Assembly: GCA_052389915.1 (NCBI GenBank)
Contig: JBQTHL010000037.1
Location: forward strand, 22,764-86,763
From: Panacagrimonas sp052389915
GTDB lineage: Bacteria > Pseudomonadota > Gammaproteobacteria > Nevskiales > Nevskiaceae
Length of the DNA: 64,000 bases
Reading direction: 5' to 3'
Shown: piece after piece, positions 8,102 through 17,646 of the stretch
Position numbering within the stretch: position 1 is the first letter of the stretch
How the letters are laid out: each line of letters opens with the position of its first letter
Position numbers and translations under genes: made by a program
Notes under the pieces: model-generated
Seen by the model: the letters and a program-made list of their open reading frames with translations, nothing else
What the model was told of the DNA's origin: nothing
The model's database searches: none

Positions 8102-9382
8102 TCAGCCCGGATCGACCACGCCCTCATCCTTGAGTTCGGCCAGGCCCGACAAATCCAGCGAAGAGGCGGCCTTCTTGATGTCGTCCATGTCCAGGCCGTT
8201 GCCTTGCAGCTTGACCACGAAGCGCTCGGCCACGATCAGGTCGTAAGTGCCCGCGCGGCTGGAGGTGTCCCACTGCTCGTGCACCCGCGTGCCGTTCTCT
8301 TGGTAGACGCGCTCGTAGCCCTGGTCGGACTCGCTCTGACTTTCCACAGCCGCCCAGCCGGCCAGCATCGTCAGGGCAGTGGCGCTGCCCATGTCGGTGA
8401 TTTCCAGATTCAGGCGGCGCTCGCCGGAGTCGTCGCGATAGCTCGCTTTCCCGCTGGCGACCTGGAAACCCATCATCGCATTACGCTCCACGTTGTAGCT
8501 GGTGCGCGGCAGGTCGGCGAGCTCGTCGGGGATGAAGGGCTTGATCTGCTCCGGTTTCAGGGCTTCCACTTTCTTGCCGCCGCCGAACATCGCACCCATG
8601 GCTTCGTTCAGCGCCTGACTCTGCGCCTCGACATTGCCGGACTTCTCGGCCGCCTCCATCTTCTTGCCGGCGGCTTCCATGCCCTTGGCAAATTTTCCGA
8701 GCTGACCCAGCGGGCTGTCGGCATCGATCTCGACCTTGCCGTCGTCGGAGCTGAACTCGATGTCGCTGCTGCTGGAACCGGTGGTGGACATCAGCGCGGC
8801 CGCGCCCAGCCCGCCCACGATCGCTGCCATCACGAACCAGAGAACCAGGGCGCACAGCGCGGTGACCACGGTGTATGCGGTGGCCTTGTCAGGCGGGCAG
8901 CGCATGGTGGAGGGCAAGCCCATGTGCAGCAGATAGAACGCGTACACGCCGCCCGCGAGCATCAGCAGCCAGCCTATCCACGGCAGGATGACGGCCGCGC
9001 CCGCCACCCAGCTCGCGGTATAGGCGTAGGCAACGGTTTTGAGTGCCTGCACCATATCCTTCTGGCCGCCGAAGGTCTGGGCCAGCGCGTTGACGATCAG
9101 CGCCAGTAAATAAGCCGCCACCAGGCTCAGCGCAAACCCGACGACCATGCTGGTCAGCCCGGCGCCGATCCCGCTGCGCACGGTGACGCCGGCCAGCGGA
9201 ATGGTGGTGCCGATCAAACTGCCCTTGATGAAACCGGCCACCGCGGGAATTGCGGCCACCACCATGATGTAGCGTGTGTAGAGCCCGCCCACCGTATCGC
9301 TTTCGGCGGTGATGGCCGGCCATTCGGTGCGCGGCACCAGCAGGATGTTTTTGACGCGATCGACCAGATTGACGGTTGCCAT
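8102..9382 (-). CDS. Yip1-domain inner-membrane protein
   Basis: A 426-residue protein. The N-terminal half is a Yip1-type membrane domain beginning VNLVDRVKNILLVPRTEWPAI, with four to five hydrophobic helices up to about residue 200. The C-terminal half is soluble, with a charged Lys/Glu-rich linker (EAAGKKMEAAEKSG) and a domain of unknown function. The junction suggests a membrane-anchored domain fused to a lipid- or protein-binding one. It is divergent from the radical-SAM gene across a 77-base gap. Confidence 0.8.
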   Translation of the reverse strand: MATVNLVDRVKNILLVPRTEWPAITAESDTVGGLYTRYIMVVAAIPAVAGFIKGSLIGTTIPLAGVTVRSGIGAGLTSMVVGFALSLVAAYLLALIVNALAQTFGGQKDMVQALKTVAYAYTASWVAGAAVILPWIGWLLMLAGGVYAFYLLHMGLPSTMRCPPDKATAYTVVTALCALVLWFVMAAIVGGLGAAALMSTTGSSSSDIEFSSDDGKVEIDADSPLGQLGKFAKGMEAAGKKMEAAEKSGNVEAQSQALNEAMGAMFGGGKKVEALKPEQIKPFIPDELADLPRTSYNVERNAMMGFQVASGKASYRDDSGERRLNLEITDMGSATALTMLAGWAAVESQSESDQGYERVYQENGTRVHEQWDTSSRAGTYDLIVAERFVVKLQGNGLDMDDIKKAASSLDLSGLAELKDEGVVDPG

Positions 9383-9459
9383 TGCCTAATCCCCGGTTGA
9401 GTCCGCCGTCTCGAGCGCGGCGCATTGGAAGTCTAGCCCGGTTGTAAGCTGCGCACCCC

Positions 9460-11367
9460 ATGTCGCTCGAACCCCTCCGCGTGTTGTCCGTCATCCCGCC
9501 GATGACGCAGCTCAACACGCCGTATCCGTCCACCGCGTATCTCACCGGGTTCCTGCGCTCGCGCGGCATTGCCGCGGTGCAGGAAGACCTTGCGCTCGGG
9601 CTGGTGTTGAAGCTGTTGAGCCGCGAAGGGCTGTCGTCGATTCATGCGTGTATCGAAGCCTTGCCGCAGCACAGGCGTTCGCCCGCCGTGCGTGCGTTTG
9701 CGGATCGCTTCGAACGTTATCTCGCGACCATCGAACCTGCGATTGCATTCCTGCAGGGGCGCGACCCGACCCTGGCGCACCGCATCGGCGCGCGCAGCTT
9801 CCTGCCGGAAGGGCCACGCTTCAAGTCGCTCGACGCCTATGTCGACGAGGACGGCGGCGATCCCCTGGCGTGGGCCTTCGGTGCGCTGGGCGCTCAGGAT
9901 CGCGCGCGGCATCTGGCCACGCTGTATCTCAACGATATCGCCGATGTGCTGCGCGATGCGGTGGACGGGCGATTCGAGTTCGTGCGCTACGCCGAATCGC
10001 TGGCGCAGAGCCAGCCGACCTTCGACCCGCTGGCCAGCGCGCTCGCCGCGCCGCGCAACCTCGTCGACGACACGCTGCACGCGCTGACCTTGGATTCGCT
10101 GGCGCGGCACGCCCCTGATCTGGTGCTGGTCTCCGTGCCGTTTCCCGGCGCGGTGTACGCGGCGTTCCGCATCGCGCAGAGCATCAAGGCGCACGACCCG
10201 GAAATCGTCACGGTGCTCGGCGGCGGTTTCGTCAACACCGAGTTGCGCGAGCTGGCCGAACCGCGCGTGTTCGACTACTTCGACTACGTGACCCTGGACG
10301 CGGGCGAGCGCCCGGTGCTCGCGCTGATCGAGCATCTGAGCGCAGCAAGACCACGCGATCGGCTGGTGCGCACCTTCGTGCGCGAGGCCGACGATGTGCG
10401 CTACGTCGATGCCGGCGAACCCGACGTGCCGTTCAACGAGGTCGGCACGCCGACCTGGGACGGCCTGCCGATCGATCGATACCTGTCGTTGCTCGACCTG
10501 CTCAACCCCATGCATCGGCTATGGTCGGACGGCCGCTGGAACAAGCTGACCGCGGCGCACGGCTGCTACTGGAAGCAATGCAGCTTCTGTGACGTGAGCC
10601 TGGATTACATCTCGCGCTACGACGCCGCGTCGGCGACGACCCTGGTGGATCGCATCGAAGCGATTGTCGCGGAGACCGGGCAGACCGGCTTCCACTTCGT
10701 GGACGAGGCGGCTCCGCCCAAAGTGCTGAAAGCGATGGCGCGCGAACTGATCCGCCGCGGCGTCTCGATTTCCTGGTGGGGCAACATCCGCTTCGAGAAA
10801 TCCTTCAATCCCGAGCTGTGCCGGTTGCTGGCCGACAGCGGTTGCATCGCGATATCGGGCGGGCTGGAAGTTGCCAGCGATCGCCTGCTCAAGCTGATGA
10901 AGAAGGGGGTCTCGGTGGAACAGGTAGCCCGCGTCACGCGCGCGTTCAGTGACGCCGGAATTCTGGTCCACGCCTACCTGATGTACGGCTTCCCGACCCA
11001 GACCGTGCAGGACACGGTCGATGCGCTGGAGTACGTGCGCCAGTTGTTCGAAGCCGGCTGCGTGCAGTCCGGCTACTTCCACCGCTTCACCTGCACCGTG
11101 CATTCGCCGGTGGGCAAGAACCCGGAGCAATACGGGGTGACTCTCGCAGAGTTGCCGGCGGTCACGTTTGCGAAGAACGATATCGGTTTTGTCGATCCGA
11201 CCGGCGTCGATCACGATGTGCTAGGGCTGGCGCTGAACAAGGCGCTGTACAACTACATGCACGGCATCGGGCTGGAACAGGACGTGCGGAGCTGGTTCGA
11301 GACTCGCGTTCCGCGTACCAAGGTGTCGCAGCAACACATTGCGCGAGCCCTGGGCGAGCCCAGGTAA
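9460..11367 (+). CDS. B12-binding domain radical SAM protein with CX4CX2C cluster motif
   Basis: A 635-residue protein. Residues about 1-300 form a cobalamin-binding-like domain (APDLVLVSVPFPGAV, VTVLGGGFVNTEL). The radical SAM core follows, with cysteines at residues 369, 374 and 377 in GCYWKQCSFCDVSLDYI, giving C-x4-C-x2-C instead of the usual C-x3-C-x2-C. The GG-rich and ISGGLEVASDRLL motifs of the SAM site are present. It probably methylates or rearranges an unreactive carbon; the substrate is unknown. No biosynthetic partner lies beside it. Confidence 0.88.
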   Translation: MSLEPLRVLSVIPPMTQLNTPYPSTAYLTGFLRSRGIAAVQEDLALGLVLKLLSREGLSSIHACIEALPQHRRSPAVRAFADRFERYLATIEPAIAFLQGRDPTLAHRIGARSFLPEGPRFKSLDAYVDEDGGDPLAWAFGALGAQDRARHLATLYLNDIADVLRDAVDGRFEFVRYAESLAQSQPTFDPLASALAAPRNLVDDTLHALTLDSLARHAPDLVLVSVPFPGAVYAAFRIAQSIKAHDPEIVTVLGGGFVNTELRELAEPRVFDYFDYVTLDAGERPVLALIEHLSAARPRDRLVRTFVREADDVRYVDAGEPDVPFNEVGTPTWDGLPIDRYLSLLDLLNPMHRLWSDGRWNKLTAAHGCYWKQCSFCDVSLDYISRYDAASATTLVDRIEAIVAETGQTGFHFVDEAAPPKVLKAMARELIRRGVSISWWGNIRFEKSFNPELCRLLADSGCIAISGGLEVASDRLLKLMKKGVSVEQVARVTRAFSDAGILVHAYLMYGFPTQTVQDTVDALEYVRQLFEAGCVQSGYFHRFTCTVHSPVGKNPEQYGVTLAELPAVTFAKNDIGFVDPTGVDHDVLGLALNKALYNYMHGIGLEQDVRSWFETRVPRTKVSQQHIARALGEPR

Positions 11368-11404
11368 AGAGCGCCTTGACTGGTGTCGGCCGAAATTAAG
11401 AGGG

Positions 11405-12208
11405 TTACTTTTTCCGGAACAGCATCAATACGAAAGAGGCTTGGGTCGTGAACGACTCGTGGAGTTCCAGTGTTGCCCTCATTTCGGGCCGCGCCTTCCA
11501 CACGTATGGCGTCATCGCGAGAAGCTTTCTCAAGCTCTGCCGGGTGAGCTGAAGATCGACGCGAATCTCCCGCCGCTCGCGCAATTCGAAAGACGCTTCG
11601 AAGCCCGCCAGGAACTTGTCGGGTTCGTGCGCGCGCACTTCGCCAAACAGGCGTTCGCGAACGTCCCAAAGATGATTGGACGACGGCGTCACCACCAGTG
11701 AGTGGCTGTCGGGTTTCAGGACGCGTCGTATCTCATCGATGTGCAACTGGGTGAACAGATTGCTGACGACATCCACCGAGGCATCGGCCAGGGGAATGGC
11801 AGCGCCGCTACCGACCAGCCAGGTAACGTCGCGATAACTCCGTGCGGCCATCTGGATCGCCGGCTTGGCGATATCGAGTCCGGTCACGTCGGCCGACACC
11901 GTGGTCATGGCGCCGGTGTAGTAGCCCTCGCCGCAACCGACGTCGAGCAGGTTCTGTGCGCGCAAAGGCCGGAGCAATTCCAGCACCGCGTCGAGTAGCG
12001 GCCGATAGTGGCCGGCCTGCAGAAACTCGCGGCGCGCCTTGAGCGACTCGGCGCTATCGCCAGGAGACGGGCTATTTTTCTGGTGCGCCAGCAGCAGATT
12101 GACGTAGCCCTCGCGTGCCGCGTCAAAGCTGTGGCCCTGCGCACAACGCCAGGTTTTCGGGTTCTGCTCCAGCGGCAGTCGGCAGACCGGGCAGATGATG
12201 GAGGGCAT
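11405..12208 (-). CDS. rlmA: 23S rRNA (guanine-N1)-methyltransferase, RlmA-like
   Basis: About 267 residues. The N-terminal zinc ribbon CPVCRLPL...WRCAQGHSFD holds three Cys and one His, followed by AREGYVNLL, both diagnostic of the RlmA family. The SAM site LLDVGCGEGYYTG follows. Family members methylate a guanine in hairpin 35 of 23S rRNA (G745 in E. coli). I use the ATG at 12208 (MPSIICPVC), since the upstream extension adds nothing conserved. It is convergent with the radical-SAM gene. Confidence 0.88.
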   Translation of the reverse strand: MPSIICPVCRLPLEQNPKTWRCAQGHSFDAAREGYVNLLLAHQKNSPSPGDSAESLKARREFLQAGHYRPLLDAVLELLRPLRAQNLLDVGCGEGYYTGAMTTVSADVTGLDIAKPAIQMAARSYRDVTWLVGSGAAIPLADASVDVVSNLFTQLHIDEIRRVLKPDSHSLVVTPSSNHLWDVRERLFGEVRAHEPDKFLAGFEASFELRERREIRVDLQLTRQSLRKLLAMTPYVWKARPEMRATLELHESFTTQASFVLMLFRKK

Positions 12209-12228
12209 ACGGGCAGATGTTGGAACGG

Positions 12229-12319
12229 CGTAGGAAGGGCGCAAGCCCCGGCAAGCCCTCGCCGATCAATCCTCGCTGCGCAATTCGAGCTTCCGGTCGG
12301 GGCTTAAGCCCCTCCTACG
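12229..12319. repeat. REP-type inverted repeat supplying a stop codon
   Basis: The arms CGTAGGAAGGGCGCAAGCCCC and GGGGCTTAAGCCCCTCCTACG face each other across about 50 bases. This is the same family as the element at 2128-2218. Its right tip (CTACG) contains the TAG stop of the DUF2937 gene on the minus strand, so the repeat reaches into coding sequence. Confidence 0.7.
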
Positions 12320-12830
12320 TTCGCATCGGATTCTTTCGCGGCAGCCACAGCCAGCGCATGACACCCATGATCAATTCCAGAACGAGCACCACGACAGCAA
12401 CGCACACGAGTCCGGCCACCACCGCGGCTTGATCGAGCAGAATCCCGAACGAGTAATTGCTCCGCGTCTCGTCGACCAGCACGCGATCGGCGCCGGTGGC
12501 GACGAACCACACCTGCTTCGGCAGGCCGCCCTGCAGGCCGATCTTCTCCTTCTGGAAGTGCAGGAAACGCTGGTACAGGCTCCAGATGGCGTCGCCTTCG
12601 GCACGGAACGTCGGGTCGGCGCTGGCTTCGTGATGATCGATCAGGGTCGCTATGGAACCGCCGTGGAATCGGTCGGCGATGTCCTGGAAGGGCTGGAGAT
12701 TGGTCTGCACCTCGATGAAGTGCGCGTCCACGCGCTTGGCGTACTGGTCGACGAAACCTGGAATCTGCACGCCCACGAGCAGGGCGCCGCAAGCCGCCGC
12801 CAGCAGGATGATGCGCGAAACAAAGCCCAT
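12315..12830 (-). CDS. DUF2937 family membrane protein
   Basis: A 171-residue protein with an N-terminal transmembrane segment (IILLAAACGALLVGVQIPGFVDQY) and a second near the C-terminus (VVAGLVCVAVVVLVLELIMGV), with a helical periplasmic middle part. This matches the DUF2937 layout; function unknown. It is divergent from the AIM24-like gene across an 80-base gap. Its stop codon lies inside a REP palindrome. Confidence 0.75.
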   Translation of the reverse strand: MGFVSRIILLAAACGALLVGVQIPGFVDQYAKRVDAHFIEVQTNLQPFQDIADRFHGGSIATLIDHHEASADPTFRAEGDAIWSLYQRFLHFQKEKIGLQGGLPKQVWFVATGADRVLVDETRSNYSFGILLDQAAVVAGLVCVAVVVLVLELIMGVMRWLWLPRKNPMRT

Positions 12831-12919
12831 GGTCGTGCGCTCCGGTCAGGTCGAGGGACGTATCCGCGGGATACGCCGTTTTCGTGGAAGATGGCTAGCC
12901 TACCCACATTGTGCCGCTC

Positions 12920-13726
12920 ATGGACCTCCTCCAGTACCGCATCGACGGCGACGACCTGCAACTCGTCGAGATCACGCTGCGACCGGGAACCTCCGCCGTG
13001 GGCGAGCCCGGCGCGATGATGTACATGGACGAGGGCATGGTGATGGACACGGTGCTGGGCGATGGGTCCGGGCTCGGCAACGTGCTGGTTCGATTCTGGC
13101 GCGGGCTCAAGCGCAGCTTCACCGGCGAATCGCTGTTCAGCAGTGTGTTCACCAACCCGCGGCCGGAGCCCAGGCGCGTGGCGTTCGCCGGCCCGTATCC
13201 CGGCAAGATCGTGCCGATCCGGCTGGCCGACATGGGCGGCATGCTGATCTGCCAGAAAGGCGCCTTCCTGTGCGCGGAGCGCGGCGTAGAGGTCGGTATC
13301 GCGCTGCAGAAACGTTTGCGAGTAGGTTTTTTCGGCGGTGAAGGTTTCATCATGCAGAAGCTGAGCGGGCAGGGCGTGGCCTTCATCCACGCCAGCGGCA
13401 TGCTGCGCGAGATGCGCTTGCAACCGGGCGAGTCCTTGCGCGTGGACACCGGCTGCCTGGCAGCGCTGCAAGCCACCGTGCAGTACGACATCAAGTACGC
13501 CGGCAAGCTCAAGACCGCGCTGTTCGGTGGGGAAGGATTGTTCTTCGCCACCTTGCAGGGGCCGGGTACGGTCTGGCTGCAATCGCTTCCGATCCGGCGG
13601 CTGGCCGGGCGCATCGTGAGCGATGGCATGCGCGCGAAGTCGGGTGGCTTTGGCGGGCGCCTGTACTTCATCGCAGTGATTCTGTTCGTTCTCTATGCAT
13701 TGTCGGGGCCGCTGCCGCCGATATGA
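12920..13726 (+). CDS. TIGR00266 / AIM24-like protein
   Basis: About 268 residues of the AIM24/TrpRAP-like beta fold, recognised by AVGEPGAMMYMDEG and later FFGGEGFIMQKLSGQG, LFGGEGLFFATLQGPG and VWLQSLP. Bacterial members are widespread soluble proteins without a firmly assigned activity; eukaryotic AIM24 is mitochondrial. A C-terminal hydrophobic stretch (LYFIAVILFVLYAL) suggests a membrane anchor, which is less common. The start could also be GTG at 12911. The stop overlaps the ATG of the M48 protease (ATGA), so the two are probably coupled. Confidence 0.82.
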   Translation: MDLLQYRIDGDDLQLVEITLRPGTSAVGEPGAMMYMDEGMVMDTVLGDGSGLGNVLVRFWRGLKRSFTGESLFSSVFTNPRPEPRRVAFAGPYPGKIVPIRLADMGGMLICQKGAFLCAERGVEVGIALQKRLRVGFFGGEGFIMQKLSGQGVAFIHASGMLREMRLQPGESLRVDTGCLAALQATVQYDIKYAGKLKTALFGGEGLFFATLQGPGTVWLQSLPIRRLAGRIVSDGMRAKSGGFGGRLYFIAVILFVLYALSGPLPPI

Positions 13727-14841
13727 GGGAGTTGCCCAGCAGTTTTCGCGCGCGACTGTTCGGCGCGGGTCTTCCCGACGCCGGCGCTGAAGTGCAGGGG
13801 CGATTCGTGGGTGTGCGCCTCGACATCGACGGGTCGCGGCCGATCTCGGTGCCGGTGCACGATCTGAGCGCCGCCATCGGCGGCTTCGCGCACGAATTCG
13901 TGTTCCTGTCTTTCCGCGAGGGCGGGCAGAACTTCACCCTTCAACCCGATGGGCCTGAGGATTTCGCGGTGATCCGCAAGCACGCCGACCCGCAGTTGAC
14001 CGCACGACTGCGCAAACTCGGCGGCAATGTGAGCTGGCAGCGCTGGATCTGGCGCACGCTGATCGGCGTTGGCGTGGCACTGCTCGTGGCGGCATTGCTG
14101 CTGGTGGTGCGTTACGACGAGGTGGTGGCCTGGACCGCCGACCAGGTTCCGCTCGAAACCGAGAACCGTCTGGGTGAGTTCGTCATCGACAGCCTGCGCA
14201 CCCGCGACGGCTTGCTGGAGCAGGGGCCGGCCGTGCAGGCCGTGGCGCACATCGGCTCGCGACTGACCGAGGGGTCGCGCTACGAATATCGCTGGATCGT
14301 GGCGCAGGACGACCAGGTCAATGCGTTCGCCGCACCCGGCGGGGTGGTGGTGGTCAATTCCGGATTGATCCTGGCGGTGGGTTCGGCCGAAGAACTGGCC
14401 GGTGTACTGGCACATGAAATCCAGCATGTCGAACTGCGCCACTCGCTGCAGAACATGATTCACGCGCTCGGATGGGCGGCGGTGCTGACCGTGACCCTGG
14501 GCGATGTCAGTGCGATTGCCGGCGTGCTGATTCACCAGCTTGGTGCGATGAGCTTTTCGCGCGATCTCGAAATCGAGGCCGACGAGAAAGGCGTGCTGGC
14601 CCTGCAACGCGCGGGCATTTCGTCGACGGGAATGCTGGCGTTCTTCCGCCGCCTGGAGCTGCAGGACAAGGGAAGTATTCCCCTGTTGTCGAGTCACCCG
14701 GCGACCGCAGAAAGAGTGGCGCGCCTGGAGCAGATGGTTGAAGCGGCACCGGCTATGCAACCGGAGCGGCTGGCGCTCGATTGGGCGGCCGTGCAGGCAA
14801 GTGTGCGCGAGCTTGCGCCGGACGGAACGGCTGCGCGCTGA
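13723..14841 (+). CDS. M48-family membrane-associated metalloprotease
   Basis: A 372-residue protein. It has an N-terminal soluble domain, one transmembrane helix (about residues 109-128, LIGVGVALLVAALLLVV) and an M48 peptidase domain. The zinc motif HEIQH (H231, E232, H235) and a downstream ExxxD-type Glu (EIEADEKG) are present. It resembles periplasmic M48 proteases used in outer-membrane protein quality control, but with an inner-membrane anchor. It is coupled to the AIM24-like gene by a 4-base overlap; together they may act on membrane stress. Confidence 0.88.
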   Translation: MRELPSSFRARLFGAGLPDAGAEVQGRFVGVRLDIDGSRPISVPVHDLSAAIGGFAHEFVFLSFREGGQNFTLQPDGPEDFAVIRKHADPQLTARLRKLGGNVSWQRWIWRTLIGVGVALLVAALLLVVRYDEVVAWTADQVPLETENRLGEFVIDSLRTRDGLLEQGPAVQAVAHIGSRLTEGSRYEYRWIVAQDDQVNAFAAPGGVVVVNSGLILAVGSAEELAGVLAHEIQHVELRHSLQNMIHALGWAAVLTVTLGDVSAIAGVLIHQLGAMSFSRDLEIEADEKGVLALQRAGISSTGMLAFFRRLELQDKGSIPLLSSHPATAERVARLEQMVEAAPAMQPERLALDWAAVQASVRELAPDGTAAR

Positions 14842-14951
14842 CACGGTCGATGCAGCGCCCGGGACGAGACTTGAATTGCGGCCCAACGGTGCTACTTTCT
14901 ACTCAGCGCGCAAGCAGTCCCAACCGTCCCGCGGCGCGCTAGACTCCGACC

Positions 14952-15278
14952 ATGAGCGAAACACCCCGAATCCGTATCGGCTCCGACCTCGACAATGTCG
15001 TCGAGGCCGCCAAGCCCAAGACCAAGCAGCCGCCGATGTTCAAGGTGGTGGTGGTCAACGACGACTTCACGCCGATGGAGTTCGTGGTCCAGGTTTTGCA
15101 GCAGTTCTTTCACCACACCCGGGAATCGGCGGTGCAGATCATGCTGCATGTGCATACCAAGGGCCGCGGCGTTGCCGGCGTGTACCCCGCCGAGATTGCC
15201 GAGACCAAGACCGCGCAGGCCAATGCCTTTGCGCGCCAACACCAGCACCCGTTGCTCACGGTGCTGGAAAAAGCCTGA
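14952..15278 (+). CDS. clpS: ATP-dependent Clp protease adaptor ClpS
   Basis: A 108-residue ClpS. The core PPMFKVVVVNDDFTPMEFVV is the N-degron binding region with the Asn-Asp pair, and the HVHTKGRGVAGVY segment carries the His/Lys surface that docks on ClpA. ClpS delivers proteins with destabilising N-terminal residues to ClpAP. It lies 39 bases ahead of clpA, the usual order. Confidence 0.97.
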   Translation: MSETPRIRIGSDLDNVVEAAKPKTKQPPMFKVVVVNDDFTPMEFVVQVLQQFFHHTRESAVQIMLHVHTKGRGVAGVYPAEIAETKTAQANAFARQHQHPLLTVLEKA

Positions 15279-15317
15279 TGCACCTCAACCTCACCAAGGA
15301 ATCTTCCGGAGCCAACC

Positions 15318-17597
15318 ATGTTGTCTGACGAACTGCAGAAAGCCTTGGACGCCGCTTTCCTCGCCGCGCGCGGAGAAGGTCACGAACTGCTGACGGTCGA
15401 ACACCTGCTGCTGGCCCTGCTCTCGGATTCCAATGTTTCCGAGGTCCTCAACGCCAGCGGCGCCGACCTGGAAAAGCTCGAACAGCAGTTGCGCGACTAC
15501 ATACGCCACAACATCCACGCCACGCGCAGTGGCGAGCAGACCGAAGTGCAGCCCACGCTGTCCTTCCAGCGCGTCCTGCAACGTGCGATCTACCATGTGC
15601 AGGCGGCGGGCAAGAAGCAGGTCACCACGCTCAACGTGCTGGTCGCGATGTTCGCGGAGAAGGACACCCACGCGGTGTACCTGCTCAACGAGCAGGGCGT
15701 GAGCCGACTCGACGTGGTGAACTTCATTTCCCATGGCATCGCCAAGAACAACCCGAGCGCGCAGGCGCCGTCCGAGTCCAATCAGGATTCGGAGGAAAAG
15801 GAAGAAGGCAAGGCCCAGGGCAAGACCGCGCTGGAGCAGTTCGCGGTCAATCTCAACGAGCGCGCCACGCGCGGGCAGATCGATCCGCTGATCGGGCGCG
15901 AGCCCGAAATCGAGCGCGTCATGCAGACGCTGTGCCGCCGCCGCAAGAACAATCCGCTGCTGGTGGGCGAGGCCGGCGTGGGCAAGACCGCGATTGCCGA
16001 AGGCTTGGCTTGGTTGATCGTCGAAGACAAGGTGCCGGACCTGCTCAAGGGTTCGGTGGTGTTTTCGCTCGATCTGGGCAGCCTGATTGCGGGCACCAAG
16101 TATCGCGGCGACTTCGAGAAGCGCTTCAAGGCGGTCATGCAGGAACTCACGCAGAAGCCTGGCGCCATCGTCTTCATCGACGAGATTCACATGATCATCG
16201 GTGCTGGCGCTGCCAGCGGCGGCGTGATGGATGCGTCCAACCTGCTCAAGCCGCTGCTCGCGGGCGGAACCCTGCGCTGCATCGGCTCGACCACGTATCA
16301 GGAATATCGCGGCGTATTCGAGAAGGATCGTGCGCTCGCGCGCCGCTTCCAGAAAATCGACGTGACCGAACCCAGCGTCGAAGACGCAGTGAAGATTCTC
16401 GAAGGCCTGCGTTCGCGCTTCGAGGAACACCACGCGGTGCAGTACACGCGCGGCGCGCTGCGCTCGGCGGTGGAACTGTCCGCGCGTCACATCACGGATC
16501 GGCTGCTGCCGGACAAGGCCATTGACGTCATCGACGAGGCCGCCGCGCGCCTGCGCCTGCTGCCCGAGTCCAAGCGTCGCAAGACCGTGCAGGTGCGTGA
16601 TATCGAAGAGACCGTCGCCAAGATCGCGCGCATTCCGCCCAAGTCGGTGTCGAGCAACGACCGTGACCGGCTGGCCACCTTGGAGCGCGATCTCAAGCTC
16701 GTGATCTACGGGCAGGACGCTGCCATCGAGCAGCTCACGTCCAGCATCAAGCTGTCGCGCTCGGGCCTGGGAAATCCGGACAAGCCCATCGGCAACTTCC
16801 TGCTCGCGGGTCCGACCGGCGTTGGCAAGACCGAGGTCACGCGTCAGCTCGCGAATCTGCTCGGCATCGAGCTGATCCGCTTCGACATGTCCGAATACAT
16901 GGAGCGGCACACGGTGTCGCGCCTGATTGGTGCGCCTCCGGGCTATGTCGGTTTCGATCAGGGCGGCTTGCTGACCGAGGCCGCGCTCAAGCACCCGCAT
17001 TGCGTGGTGCTGCTGGACGAAATCGAGAAGGCGCATCCCGACGTGTTCAATCTGCTTTTGCAGGTCATGGACCACGGCACGCTCACCGACAACAACGGCC
17101 GCAAGGCGGACTTCCGCAACGTGATCCTGGTGATGACCACCAACGCGGGCGCGGAAGAATCCTCGCGCCGCTCTATGGGCTTTGCCGAGCAGAACCACAC
17201 CACCGACCAGCTCGAAGTGATCCGCAAGATGTTCACGCCCGAGTTCCGCAATCGTCTCGATGCCATCGTGGCGTTTGCCGCTCTGGGCAAGGCCGAGATT
17301 GCGCGCGTGGTGGACAAGTTCCTGCTTCAGTTGGAGGAGCAACTCGCGTCCAAGGGCGTGGTGCTGGAGATCGACGACAGCGCGCGCGAGTGGATTGCGA
17401 CGCGCGGCTACGATCCCAAGATGGGCGCGCGTCCCATGGCACGGGTCATCCAGGAAAACCTCAAGCGTCCGCTGGCCGAGGAACTGCTGTTCGGCAAGCT
17501 CGCGCACGGCGGCAGGGTGCACGTGGACGTCAAGGACGACAAGCTCGACTTCGAGCTCGAAGCGCGCGAAAAGCCGGTGGCGCTGGAACCCGTCTGA
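15318..17597 (+). CDS. clpA: ATP-dependent Clp protease ATP-binding subunit ClpA
   Basis: A 759-residue AAA+ unfoldase. An N-domain (about 1-145) with the two Clp-N repeats is followed by AAA-1 (Walker A GEAGVGKTAI, Walker B VFIDEIHMI) and AAA-2 (Walker A GPTGVGKTEV, Walker B VVLLDEIEK, then the PPGYVGFDQGG pore-region signature). It feeds unfolded substrates to ClpP. Length and order are normal. No middle coiled coil is present, so it is ClpA and not ClpB. Confidence 0.98.
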   Translation: MLSDELQKALDAAFLAARGEGHELLTVEHLLLALLSDSNVSEVLNASGADLEKLEQQLRDYIRHNIHATRSGEQTEVQPTLSFQRVLQRAIYHVQAAGKKQVTTLNVLVAMFAEKDTHAVYLLNEQGVSRLDVVNFISHGIAKNNPSAQAPSESNQDSEEKEEGKAQGKTALEQFAVNLNERATRGQIDPLIGREPEIERVMQTLCRRRKNNPLLVGEAGVGKTAIAEGLAWLIVEDKVPDLLKGSVVFSLDLGSLIAGTKYRGDFEKRFKAVMQELTQKPGAIVFIDEIHMIIGAGAASGGVMDASNLLKPLLAGGTLRCIGSTTYQEYRGVFEKDRALARRFQKIDVTEPSVEDAVKILEGLRSRFEEHHAVQYTRGALRSAVELSARHITDRLLPDKAIDVIDEAAARLRLLPESKRRKTVQVRDIEETVAKIARIPPKSVSSNDRDRLATLERDLKLVIYGQDAAIEQLTSSIKLSRSGLGNPDKPIGNFLLAGPTGVGKTEVTRQLANLLGIELIRFDMSEYMERHTVSRLIGAPPGYVGFDQGGLLTEAALKHPHCVVLLDEIEKAHPDVFNLLLQVMDHGTLTDNNGRKADFRNVILVMTTNAGAEESSRRSMGFAEQNHTTDQLEVIRKMFTPEFRNRLDAIVAFAALGKAEIARVVDKFLLQLEEQLASKGVVLEIDDSAREWIATRGYDPKMGARPMARVIQENLKRPLAEELLFGKLAHGGRVHVDVKDDKLDFELEAREKPVALEPV

Positions 17598-17609
17598 GCG
17601 GGAATCGAA

Positions 17610-17636
17610 GAACTCGCCATATCGAATGGCGGGTTC
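17610..17636. terminator. Hairpin between clpA and the convergent MocR gene
   Basis: GAACTCGCCAT pairs with ATGGCGGGTTC across a 5-base loop (11 bp, one G-T pair). It lies between two convergent stop codons and would serve both strands. The following T-run is weak, so termination strength is uncertain. Confidence 0.55.
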
Positions 17637-17646
17637 TCATCCTCGA

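Noticed and set aside
15291..17522. Very long open frame antisense to clpA (743 codons)
   Set aside because: It is the shadow of high-GC codon use in clpA. It has no start signal or recognisable domain, while ClpA is unmistakable on the other strand.
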